Shown: piece by piece, positions 9,492-17,121 of the stretch | Position numbering within the stretch: position 1 is the first letter of the stretch | How the letters are laid out: each line of letters starts with the position of its first letter | Assembly: GCA_011391125.1 (NCBI GenBank) | Contig: JAABRE010000009.1 | Coordinates: 19,268-83,267, forward strand | From: Synechococcales cyanobacterium S06 | Lineage (GTDB): Bacteria > Cyanobacteriota > Cyanobacteriia > Cyanobacteriales > JAABRE01 | DNA: 64,000 nucleotides | Direction: 5' to 3' | Notes under the pieces: generated by a model | What the model saw: only the letters and a program-made list of their open reading frames with translations | The model's database searches: none | What the model was told of the DNA's origin: nothing | Program-made: the position numbers and the translations under genes

Positions 9492-9785
9492 TTAATTTTC
9501 CTCATCTAAAACAAAAGAAACAAAAGTTGTTCCTTGAGGTAAAGAATAGGTAATAAATCTTTTCGAGATGGTGATACTTTCATGGGGATCGTTAATGTCA
9601 CTTAAATCTAATGAACTAGGATCTTCCACAAGTTGCTCACCCATATAACACCATAAATCAACTCCTAAAATTGACTGTCCTTTTTGTTCAATTTTCCTCA
9701 GAAAATTAAGTGCATCCGAAGGAGTAAATAAACGTTCTCCTGCTTTTATAATACCTAATTGTTGATATTGATCAACAATTTTCAT
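9492..9785 (-). CDS. Small hypothetical protein, possibly immunity-like
   Basis: This 97-aa protein has no signal peptide or membrane segment. It begins MKIVDQYQQLGIIKAGERLFTPSDALNFL and contains ILGVDLWCYMGE. The pattern of a short N-terminal helix, SDALNFL and a buried GVDLW strand reminds me of small immunity proteins (Imm40-like) of polymorphic toxin systems, but this is a weak resemblance. There is no toxin gene beside it. It sits at the left border of a repeat-rich accessory region and may be an orphan. Confidence 0.5.
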   Translation of the reverse strand: MKIVDQYQQLGIIKAGERLFTPSDALNFLRKIEQKGQSILGVDLWCYMGEQLVEDPSSLDLSDINDPHESITISKRFITYSLPQGTTFVSFVLDEEN

Positions 9786-9800
9786 TTTGTATTCTTAATT

Positions 9801-9902
9801 TGTAGCACTTTCCGATTAAATGTGATAGACCCCTCACCCCCTACCCCCTCATCCCAATGGGAGAGGGGGAAAGAGAGGCAAAATGTCAAATGAAAATGCT
9901 AT
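9801..9902. repeat. TATAGCA-ended repeat, degenerate copy 1
   Basis: The segment runs from GTAGCACTTTCCGATTAA through a C-rich then G-rich core (CCCCTCACCCC ... GGGAGAGGGGG) to AATGCTAT. A closely related copy is at 37797-37902, with terminal inverted repeats TATAGCA/TGCTATA. The core can fold by pairing the C-rich and G-rich arms. It looks like a small non-coding dispersed repeat. Confidence 0.65.
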
Positions 9903-9912
9903 CTAGTTGATA

Positions 9913-10036
9913 TAGTGATTCCAATTAAGATTAAAACAGTTGAAAAATAGGTTCGTAGTTGCGCTTTAGCGCTTCTTAGGACTAAAGTCCAACAAGAAAC
10001 TAAAAACTTTTGTTTAATTTTTATTTGGAATTACTA
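9913..10036 (+). mobile_element. Miniature inverted-repeat element, family A copy 1
   Basis: This 124-bp element starts TAGTGATTCCAATTAAG and ends in the near inverse (TTTGGAATTACTA). The two ends match at about 21 of 26 positions. It is flanked by TA on both sides, as expected for an IS630/Tc1-mariner-type target duplication. The interior holds two small palindromes, GCGCTTTAGCGC and GGACTAAAGTCC. It encodes nothing, so it would need a transposase supplied elsewhere. Confidence 0.85.
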
Positions 10037-10097
10037 TAACTTAAATTTAACCGATCAAAGAGCTTGAAACTCATTTTTGCGAGTTCCATCGGGATTA

Positions 10098-10219
10098 TAG
10101 TAATTCCAATTAAGATTAGAACAGTTGAAAAATAGGTTCGTTGTTGCGCTTTAGCGCTCCTTAAGCATATCGCTGACAACTATCAAATTAGATTGTTTAA
10201 TTTTTATTTGGAATTACTA
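10098..10219 (+). mobile_element. Miniature inverted-repeat element, family A copy 2 (variant core)
   Basis: This 122-bp copy is flanked by TA. Its ends match copy 1, but the core differs after GCGCTTTAGCGC: the GGACTAAAGTCC palindrome is replaced by a CTTAAGCATATCGCTGACAA stretch. It shares this variant core with copy 5 at 58359-58481, so at least two subfamilies exist. Confidence 0.82.
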
Positions 10220-10701
10220 TATGTCTTGTATCCTTTGTTGGCCGAGTTTGATCTGGATTTAAGTAAACTGTTTTGACTAATTCCTCTGTCCAACCTCTTT
10301 TTTTGGCGTTGCACCTATGCAAGATGATTTGATATTTATTTTCAATGTAGGGGTAGGGCTTGTCCCTACCCTATCAGCGTTTCGGGGGCAACCACGTAGG
10401 GGTCTTGTGCCTACCCTGCCCCTACAATTTCATCTCAGAGTCATGCAACGCCCTTTTTTTTAGTTGAACCTTAATTTTTTTACTAATTATTAAACTTTTC
10501 ACAATAATTTTATCTAATTTATTTTAACTTAATAATTACTTTTTTCAGCTAGACAATGAAATCTCATTAAAATCAGCTTCTTTACCTTCTTATTTACCTT
10601 TTTTACTATAATGGATAATTAGATAAATTTTCCTACTTAATGATTGAATTTTCTTAAATAGCCCACCCTAAAAACTAAATTGTAGAAATAGGAGTCATAA
10701 T

Positions 10702-10995
10702 ATGTTAGAAGTTAAAGAAACTAATTGGCCGACTGAAACTTTAGAACATCGTTTTAACAGGTTAATTACTCAAGAATTTAGACGTAATGAACCTTATCCA
10801 GAGTTATTAAATATTCAGGAAATGACTGATTTAATTAAGGGTTTATTTGCGAATTTTCCCCTAGAAAATATTTCTGATGATGATCTTAGTCATCGTATTG
10901 ACGGTATTTTAGCAAATCATTGTCTCTCTAAATTATTGAGTGATTTTACTCCTGAACAAATGACGGAGTTTGAAAATGCAGTTATGGGGAAATAA
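10702..10995 (+). CDS. Putative antitoxin of a VapBC-like pair
   Basis: This 97-aa acidic protein has no recognised DNA-binding motif that I can name. It begins MLEVKETNWPTETLEHRFNRLI and ends FENAVMGK. I call it an antitoxin because it stops 2 bases before the ATG of a PIN-domain (VapC-like) gene in the same direction, the usual order and spacing of such pairs. It could also be an unrelated small protein. The partner gene is disrupted, so the pair may no longer be active. Confidence 0.55.
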   Translation: MLEVKETNWPTETLEHRFNRLITQEFRRNEPYPELLNIQEMTDLIKGLFANFPLENISDDDLSHRIDGILANHCLSKLLSDFTPEQMTEFENAVMGK

Positions 10996-10997
10996 TT

Positions 10998-11514
10998 ATG
11001 GAAGGTTATTTATTAGATACCAATAGACTTCTTGCAGAAGTCAGGTAATAGGTAATAGGTAATAGGTAATAGGTAAAGAAATTGACGCTTATGAGAGGAA
11101 AATTGATTTTATTCTTAGTTTCGCAAGAGGTCTAATATTGTCACCGAATTTGTGAAGCAAAATCCTGAAATTCTGGCTAAAGCTGATTTATGCAAGCAAC
11201 AAGAGCAACCTATTTATATTAGTGTCATGACCTATTATGAAATTTATCGTGGTTTAATTGCTGTTAATGCTACTCGTAAATTACAAATCTTTGAAATGGT
11301 CATTAAAAAATACCAAATTTTACCTTTAGATGAGATTAATTTGTTACAAATTGCGGGTAATATTTATGCTGATTTGAAACGACGAGGTAAAATAATTCAA
11401 GATGCTGATATTTTAATTGCTGCTACGGGAATTTATTATAATTTAATTGTCGTTTCTAATGATTCTGATCTCCACAGAATTAAGGGTTTAAATTCGGAAA
11501 ATTGGTTATCTTAA
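10998..11514 (+). pseudogene. VapC-like PIN-domain toxin gene split by a small insertion
   Basis: The ATG at 10998 begins MEGYLLDTN, the canonical start of a PIN domain with its first catalytic Asp. The frame then enters a 108-base insertion and stops. Behind the insertion the domain resumes as TEFVKQNPEILAKADL and continues through SVMTYYEIYRGL and QDADILIAATGIYYNLIVVSNDSDLHRI, which supply the remaining acidic residues. Removing the insert plus one copy of the flanking AATA joins DTN to IVTEFVKQ in one frame, giving a normal VapC of about 134 aa. PIN toxins are RNases that cut tRNA or rRNA. This copy should be inactive. Confidence 0.85.
11026..11133. mobile_element. Small inserted element inside the vapC-like gene
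   Basis: The 108-base insert is bordered by AATA on both sides (11022-11025 and 11134-11137). Its left end reads GACTTCTTGCAGAAGTC, itself a hairpin with a 3-base loop, and its right end GCAAGAGGTCT is nearly the inverse of the left end. Inside are four to five TAATAGG heptamers. The size, inverted ends and target duplication fit a non-autonomous miniature element of a second family. Confidence 0.75.
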
Positions 11515-11613
11515 ATAATTTGCTGAAAAATATTTCTATCATTCAAAATGGGATCAAATTTTACCAATATTAACCTTTCTGAAAAAGGGCGATCGCCTTG
11601 GCTATTTTATTAA

Positions 11614-14250
11614 TTATTCCCATTCTTTTTGCCAACCTTGACAGGAATTTTCGTCACAATTAGGGGTAATTAAGATCGCGGTATTTTGAAGGCGATCGCT
11701 TCCTTGAAATGTAATTTCACCAGACATTCCGTCAAATTTATTGTTAGGATTAACTAAGTATTTTTGTAGTTTGGAACTGCTTAATGGTGGTTTTATTTGC
11801 GATAAAGCATCAAGCAATACTTTTGTGGAATCATAATCGATAACTTGTCGGACTATTTCTTCATTTAATAAATTGTTACCCCAAAATTTCTTTAACTCAT
11901 TTATTTGTTTTCTCTGATTTTGATTTATCTTTTCAGAATAATCTGACCAAGGGACAGAAATGACAATATTTTTAGCAATATTAGTATTTTCTGTATGAAT
12001 TGATTCTTCATAAAGAGTCATAACGTTACCAGTTCCGATTAAAAATTTGCCGTTATTTTCTTTAATTATATCTTTAGTATTGCTAATTTCCAAGCTGGTG
12101 GCAGAATTATTAGTAAAAGCATCTGGACATAAAATAAGTGCTATTTTTTCCTTTCTCTTTTTTAAGTTTTCAAGGATTGATTTTATGTCAATTTTTTCTT
12201 CCAAGTTATAGGTTTTTATAACAGAATGTTTTGACCAATTTTTTTCAAATTCTTGTTTAAAAGAAAGGCTAAAAATTTTTTCTGAATAAAATATAACAAC
12301 TTTTTGATAGCCTTTATTTTGTAAATATTGAGCTAAAAGTTGAGTTTGGTCTTTATTAGTAGAAACCACCCTAAAAAAGTAAGTTTGTTGACTGGTATCT
12401 GTTAAGGTTAATTTCTGATTATTTTTTAAAGTTACTTCATTGGCGGTACTAGCAAATGACATTAATACTAATTGGGCCTTTTTATAAGTATCTTTGGTAT
12501 TAATCGTAGCTCTTGAACTATAATGACCTATTACTCCATAAAGTTTTCGTTTAACAAGTTCTTTAGCGATATACTGTGCTATTCCTTCGGTTTTGTTATC
12601 TCCGACATTGTTTTCATCATTAGCAACTAAAATCAAAACTTGATTTTGGTTATTATTTTCGTTAAATTCTTTTTGTTTATATCCGATTCCTTTTAGGGTA
12701 TGTTTACTGACTTGATCTGGACCGTCTTTTTGTTTTGTGATAGGAATAACGACGGCCAAAGGGATTACTTGATTTTGGTTAATTTTTCCGAGTTTAAGTT
12801 TTTGTAAAACTTGTGCATTATTTAAAAAGATCAATGTTTCCCCATCTTTATTATTATCAAATGATGTTTGTAAAGACTTAATTGCTTGATCAAAATTTTT
12901 ATTGGCAAATTCTTCTATTCCTTTTCTCTTATTTAGCTCTGTTGGTGGAGTTTTCATTAATGATTTTTCACCACAGGATAATAACCGATTTTCTGGTGTT
13001 AATTTACAGGTTTCAATTAATTGAATTGGTTTTCGATATGTATAAATTAAGAAAATAATTAAGAGTGTAATTATTAGTAATAAACTGAATCTAAGAGGTT
13101 TTTTGTACTTTTTAAAGAAGTTTTTAAGCTTATTCAAAAAAGTAGGATTATCTGGCTTGTTTCCCTGTAACATTTCCCAAGTTAATATCGGTATAGCTGC
13201 ATTTTTACATAACAAAGGTAGCCAACTTGCTAGGGGAAATTCATCTTCTAAACCCTGTAATCTTTCTCTTGCTTCCCGCAAAGCTAAAGGTAATGATTCT
13301 CTCTGAAAAGCATTAAGAAAATACCTGATAAAATTAGCAGCTACCTCATTAGGGACTTTTTCTCTAAAAACAATAACTCGTGGTACTTTATATTGTAGCG
13401 CTGTTTTAGCTAAACCAATTCCATCACAAGAGTTAAAAATTAATAATTGTAAACCATTTTTAGTAGCTTCTCTTAACCCTTTTTCTAATAAATTAATGCT
13501 TATTCTTTCCTTTGGATTAATTTGTATAGTACCACCTTTACCATGTCCGGCAAAAAAGATAACAGACCATCCTTTTTTATCCCATAATTTCTCATTAATA
13601 TTCTTTAAATTTGTTTCATTTTTTGGTATAACAACTAATTCTATAGATGATTCGTTTTCTAATTCTTTTAATACTTCTTTATGTTTTTCTAAATCAAGAT
13701 CGTTTGTTTCACCAAAAATAGCTAAAATTCTTATTTTATCTCTCTGATAATTTCTGATCAAAGGATGAATGAACTGTAAATTGCTCAAAATCAACTCAGC
13801 AGCTTCAAAAGTTTCAAAAAAATCCCATAAGTGTAAAGGTAAACGAGCTAATTGTTGATCATCGGTTTCAATTATCAATAAAATCTCATCATTCCTATTA
13901 AAATAAGTCAGGATTTGTCTATTAATTGACGCAAATTCTGGTGAATGTAACCAGGTGTTAATTGTCTCTTTTAATGTCTCACAAAGAGTATCAAAATCTG
14001 TTAACGAGATATTGGTAAATCCTGTAGGATCAATAGTTATTTCAAGTGATGGTTGTCGAGTTATTTGCAATAAACTTTCATAGAATATTTGCCATTCTTT
14101 ATAAACATTAAATACTGTGTTTGCTGATGGTAATTTTCCTATCACTTGTGCTGGTGGTTGATGAAGTTTTTGTAAACGAGCCGTTACGTCATAAGTAATA
14201 TCACCATTTAGTGAATTTTGGACAAAGGAAAGAACAGCAGAACAATTCAT
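11614..14250 (-). CDS. CHAT protease domain fused to a periplasmic-binding-like sensor
   Basis: From the ATG at 14250 the protein has 878 aa. Residues ~1-350 hold a CHAT (caspase-like peptidase) domain with the catalytic His236 in FFAGHG and Cys275 in FNSCDG. One transmembrane helix follows at about 388-405 (SLLLIITLLIIFLIYTY). A short TPR-like segment (about 440-485) comes next, then a C-terminal domain like the LivJ/branched-chain amino acid solute-binding fold (about 495-878; blocks VIPITKQKDGP, YGVIGHYSSRAT, VVIFYSEKIF). The layout suggests an outside ligand sensor controlling a cytoplasmic protease. It follows DUF1822 and sigma-like genes on the same strand. The TTG two codons upstream was not chosen. 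Confidence 0.85.
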   Translation of the reverse strand: MNCSAVLSFVQNSLNGDITYDVTARLQKLHQPPAQVIGKLPSANTVFNVYKEWQIFYESLLQITRQPSLEITIDPTGFTNISLTDFDTLCETLKETINTWLHSPEFASINRQILTYFNRNDEILLIIETDDQQLARLPLHLWDFFETFEAAELILSNLQFIHPLIRNYQRDKIRILAIFGETNDLDLEKHKEVLKELENESSIELVVIPKNETNLKNINEKLWDKKGWSVIFFAGHGKGGTIQINPKERISINLLEKGLREATKNGLQLLIFNSCDGIGLAKTALQYKVPRVIVFREKVPNEVAANFIRYFLNAFQRESLPLALREARERLQGLEDEFPLASWLPLLCKNAAIPILTWEMLQGNKPDNPTFLNKLKNFFKKYKKPLRFSLLLIITLLIIFLIYTYRKPIQLIETCKLTPENRLLSCGEKSLMKTPPTELNKRKGIEEFANKNFDQAIKSLQTSFDNNKDGETLIFLNNAQVLQKLKLGKINQNQVIPLAVVIPITKQKDGPDQVSKHTLKGIGYKQKEFNENNNQNQVLILVANDENNVGDNKTEGIAQYIAKELVKRKLYGVIGHYSSRATINTKDTYKKAQLVLMSFASTANEVTLKNNQKLTLTDTSQQTYFFRVVSTNKDQTQLLAQYLQNKGYQKVVIFYSEKIFSLSFKQEFEKNWSKHSVIKTYNLEEKIDIKSILENLKKRKEKIALILCPDAFTNNSATSLEISNTKDIIKENNGKFLIGTGNVMTLYEESIHTENTNIAKNIVISVPWSDYSEKINQNQRKQINELKKFWGNNLLNEEIVRQVIDYDSTKVLLDALSQIKPPLSSSKLQKYLVNPNNKFDGMSGEITFQGSDRLQNTAILITPNCDENSCQGWQKEWE

Positions 14251-14315
14251 GGGCAATAACGTTAAATATAGGGATGATTCCTAAATTTAACGTATATTGA
14301 ACCTATTTCGACTGT

Positions 14316-15518
14316 TTAGATACAAAACTTTTCACTAATAGTTACTCCTTCTAGGCTAATTTCAATCTTAAATTCATCTCCATTGTCACAGGAAAACTGA
14401 CGCAATTGAATATAATTATTATGGAATCTTGAAGTCACTGTTTGTAATTTTTCTCCTGAAATTAAACACAAACTTACACTTAAATTATTCGGTAAATAAA
14501 TGTTATTACCAAATGGATGAACTTGCAATGAAATATTATATCTTCCTTTACTATCAGTAAGTATTATTAATAGTAAAACAACGGATTTTTCACCTATTTC
14601 TAGTTGTAAATTAAGTAACTTAGCGCGACTAATTGGATTATTAATAGTTGCCGTTGACATTATTGGCTCTCTTGGCAAATAATCACTTCTTAATAACCAC
14701 CCTAATTCGATCGCTTGATCTAGCTTGTTTTCTAGCCAGTCTCTTAGATTAGTTCGCTTTGAAGCTAACTGATAATTAACTCTTTGGTGATATAATTTGG
14801 TTAACCATTTTTCATTATTTAATAAGGCAGCCCACTGAGAAAAATTAACATCTAAACGGGGAGAATAACGGGAAACTTCACTTAATTGTGTGATTAATTT
14901 TTGGGCGGTTTCTGTTGATAACTCTGGTAAAGATTGCAGTTCTCCCTTTTCTTCACACAATTCCAGAGCCGAGTAAAGTAAATCAAGATCGTAAATGATG
15001 TTATCGACACTAACAAAATATTCTCGAAAAGTCGGGTCAAAATCCGCCGTTTTTTTCACCGTTTCTCGCGAAACAAATCCCCAAATATGCAGATATTTTT
15101 CCTCTGATTCTAACTCTAATTGTACGGGTAAATAGTAATCTCCTGCCCAATTGGGAATATCAACCCATTCTTGGGGAATGGTAAATTCTTCGGTGTCGAT
15201 CGCCTCACTAGGGATTAAAATTAAACGTTTAGAATTCCCATTTTCTGAGAAATTAATCGTAATTGAACTGCCATTCACAAATTCCCAAGTTTCAGGCTTA
15301 GTAGCACATAAGTTGACATTTGTCAAGCCTAACTTTTGTTCAATCCAGGGAACAAAAACAGAGGTAACTAAACTATTAAGATAGCAATTATGTTTACCTG
15401 TTTGATTAGAGTAATTTTTAGTAGCTAATTGGGCATTTGTCAAGTCAGAATCGCTAATTTTAAGCCAAATATGTTCAGAATCAAGATTAGTTAAAGTTTC
15501 AAAAGATCGGGTATTCAT
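14316..15518 (-). CDS. DUF1822 family protein
   Basis: This 400-aa soluble protein has no signal peptide or membrane helix. I recognise the family from blocks such as WVDIPNWAGDYYLPVQLE and YLHIWGFVSRE, and from its cyanobacterial context beside CHAT and sigma-like genes. DUF1822 has no established biochemical role. The N-terminal half looks like a compact beta-rich domain and the C-terminal ~110 residues another (about 295-400). It lies 65 bases upstream of the CHAT gene and 208 bases downstream of the sigma-like gene, all on the minus strand. An anti-sigma or adaptor role is my inference. Confidence 0.75.
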   Translation of the reverse strand: MNTRSFETLTNLDSEHIWLKISDSDLTNAQLATKNYSNQTGKHNCYLNSLVTSVFVPWIEQKLGLTNVNLCATKPETWEFVNGSSITINFSENGNSKRLILIPSEAIDTEEFTIPQEWVDIPNWAGDYYLPVQLELESEEKYLHIWGFVSRETVKKTADFDPTFREYFVSVDNIIYDLDLLYSALELCEEKGELQSLPELSTETAQKLITQLSEVSRYSPRLDVNFSQWAALLNNEKWLTKLYHQRVNYQLASKRTNLRDWLENKLDQAIELGWLLRSDYLPREPIMSTATINNPISRAKLLNLQLEIGEKSVVLLLIILTDSKGRYNISLQVHPFGNNIYLPNNLSVSLCLISGEKLQTVTSRFHNNYIQLRQFSCDNGDEFKIEISLEGVTISEKFCI

Positions 15519-15595
15519 GGAAAAATTGCTCCTAGTTTATTGATAATATTAAATTGCGATGTTCTTTGCTGTTTTATGCGTAAAAAAGGTCATTT

Positions 15596-15623
15596 CAGTT
15601 ATCAGTTATCAGTTATCAGTTAT
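15596..15623. repeat. Heptamer array (CAGTTAT)x4
   Basis: Four tandem CAGTTAT units lie in the 208-base gap between the sigma-like and DUF1822 genes, 78 bases upstream of the DUF1822 start. No intact hairpin terminator is evident in this gap, so co-transcription remains possible. Confidence 0.9.
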
Positions 15624-15726
15624 CAGTTTTTCTCCGTCACCAAGCAGGAGGAAACCTAAAAAAGACTTATTCTTCTTATTTTTTACTTTTTAAAAAGGCT
15701 CGGATATCTTACACAGCTTTCCTTGG

Positions 15727-16971
15727 TCAAATTTTCTGATAAAACTGTAATATTTCCCTGATTAATTCTCTTAATTTTGACCTAGCAATTTCTGTGAAAC
15801 TTTCGAGGTGAAAATTATCTTGTATTTGTGTTGCAATATAATCGGTATTACTAATTTCTGAACTATGGTTGTTCAAAGTAAGTTGTTGGATTTTGCGATC
15901 GTAAAAATCCCTCATACTTTCCTTCAAATATTGCAATTGTTCAGAAGTGGGTTTAGGTTTAATTTTCTGAGAATTATGGGGGTGAAAAGAGTGGAAAATT
16001 TGTTGATAAATAAATGTTCCTAGACGAGAAACCGTTGATTGATTAATTCCCAATTCTTTTGCTGTTTTTATCTGCCCAAATTTTAAAGCAAAATTATAAA
16101 AGGCAATTTCTTTTTGTTTGGTTTCAAAATTAGTTAATATCTGATTAATAAACTGTGTTAACATTTGTATTTCTTCCAAATACGTATCATCTTCAACTAC
16201 ATTATTAGGACTAGGAATAACGTCTATTAAAGGAGATTCTTTTTTTTGCTGAAACCAAGATTGATCAAGGGAAATCAAGGGAGGATTATCCACTAATTCT
16301 CTAATTTTTTTCCCGACAAAATCGAGTATATCTTTAACATTTTCTCCTGTCAGGGGAGTCTTATTTTGGCTTAATTTATTAAACTCATTAGCAATTTCTT
16401 GAAAGTCATTATCTATCCATTTATTACAGGGTGAATTAACCTGACTAGATTTTTTTACACATCCACACAAAATAGAATACTGCTCAATTTCAAGGGAATT
16501 GCTGGCTACTTCTAACCATCGTTTCCGAGTTGAACGGACTGCCACACCGCGATCAGTAATACTAAAATTTGGCATAAGATATTTCCTAATCTGCTTACGA
16601 AAGCAGTCTTTGATCATAAAATTAGAAGGAATTTTAAACTTATATTTTTCCTGTTCAAAAAACCGGCAATGTAAAAGATCATAAGTGAGATCAAACAAAT
16701 AGGCTAATTCATATTTTATTAAATAACCAGAGAATCGCTGGTATTCTTTTCTCACAACTATTACGCAACGATTCATTAAGTAACATTGCCAAACCCTGAT
16801 TAATTGCTTATTTTTTGGGTTAATTATTAACTCTTTTAATAAATGGGAGTGTAAACGTGAGGAGTGAATTTCCTCACCCATATTGTCAATATAATTTCGT
16901 AAGCTTATTTCTTCTCGGTATCTGACGCAATTTCCTTCTATTCTAGGTCGGGTGTAAAATATTTGGATCAT
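15727..16971 (-). CDS. Sigma-like HTH protein linked to DUF1822/CHAT genes
   Basis: This is a 414-aa cytoplasmic protein. Toward the C-terminus (about residues 300-340) it carries a helix-turn-helix, KTAKELGINQSTVSRL, of the sigma-70 region 4 type. Upstream of that is a long helical part with basic patches (RKQIRKYLMPNF, RSTRKRWLE). This matches the divergent sigma-like proteins that cyanobacterial genomes place beside DUF1822 genes. A true sigma region 2 (-10 recognition) is not obvious to me, so it could be a sigma factor or a DNA-binding regulator derived from one. It is the first gene of the sigma/DUF1822/CHAT set. Confidence 0.65.
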   Translation of the reverse strand: MIQIFYTRPRIEGNCVRYREEISLRNYIDNMGEEIHSSRLHSHLLKELIINPKNKQLIRVWQCYLMNRCVIVVRKEYQRFSGYLIKYELAYLFDLTYDLLHCRFFEQEKYKFKIPSNFMIKDCFRKQIRKYLMPNFSITDRGVAVRSTRKRWLEVASNSLEIEQYSILCGCVKKSSQVNSPCNKWIDNDFQEIANEFNKLSQNKTPLTGENVKDILDFVGKKIRELVDNPPLISLDQSWFQQKKESPLIDVIPSPNNVVEDDTYLEEIQMLTQFINQILTNFETKQKEIAFYNFALKFGQIKTAKELGINQSTVSRLGTFIYQQIFHSFHPHNSQKIKPKPTSEQLQYLKESMRDFYDRKIQQLTLNNHSSEISNTDYIATQIQDNFHLESFTEIARSKLRELIREILQFYQKI

Positions 16972-17049
16972 ATTTTTCCTGGTTTAATTGATGTTGTAAT
17001 ATTGCGATAACTGAGGCTAAATTATGCACAGATTCTCCCAAAAAAGATA

Positions 17050-17082
17050 AAAAGGACTTCCGAAATAACTCGAAAGTCCCAC
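17050..17082 (-). terminator. Terminator behind the RTX gene
   Basis: On the minus strand GGACTTTCGA pairs with TTCGGAAGTCC (17055-17080), followed by a T run (17051-17054 and beyond). It separates the RTX gene from the sigma-like gene. Confidence 0.75.
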
Positions 17083-17121
17083 AAAAAAAGGAGTAAATTT
17101 TAGGTCACGAATCTGAACCAA

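Larger units (their letters stand above)
9786..10701. other. 916-base repeat-filled intergenic region
   Basis: It contains the TATAGCA-type repeat, two family A miniature elements and, at about 10347-10429, an inverted GTAGGGGTAGGG/CCCTACCC cluster typical of cyanobacterial extragenic repeats. No protein gene is visible. The last ~200 bases are AT-rich and should contain the promoter of the toxin-antitoxin genes that follow. Confidence 0.7.

Noticed and set aside
9786..10701. CRISPR array
   Set aside because: The repeated units are two diverged ~120-base elements with inverted ends, not short repeats with even spacers. No cas gene is present.
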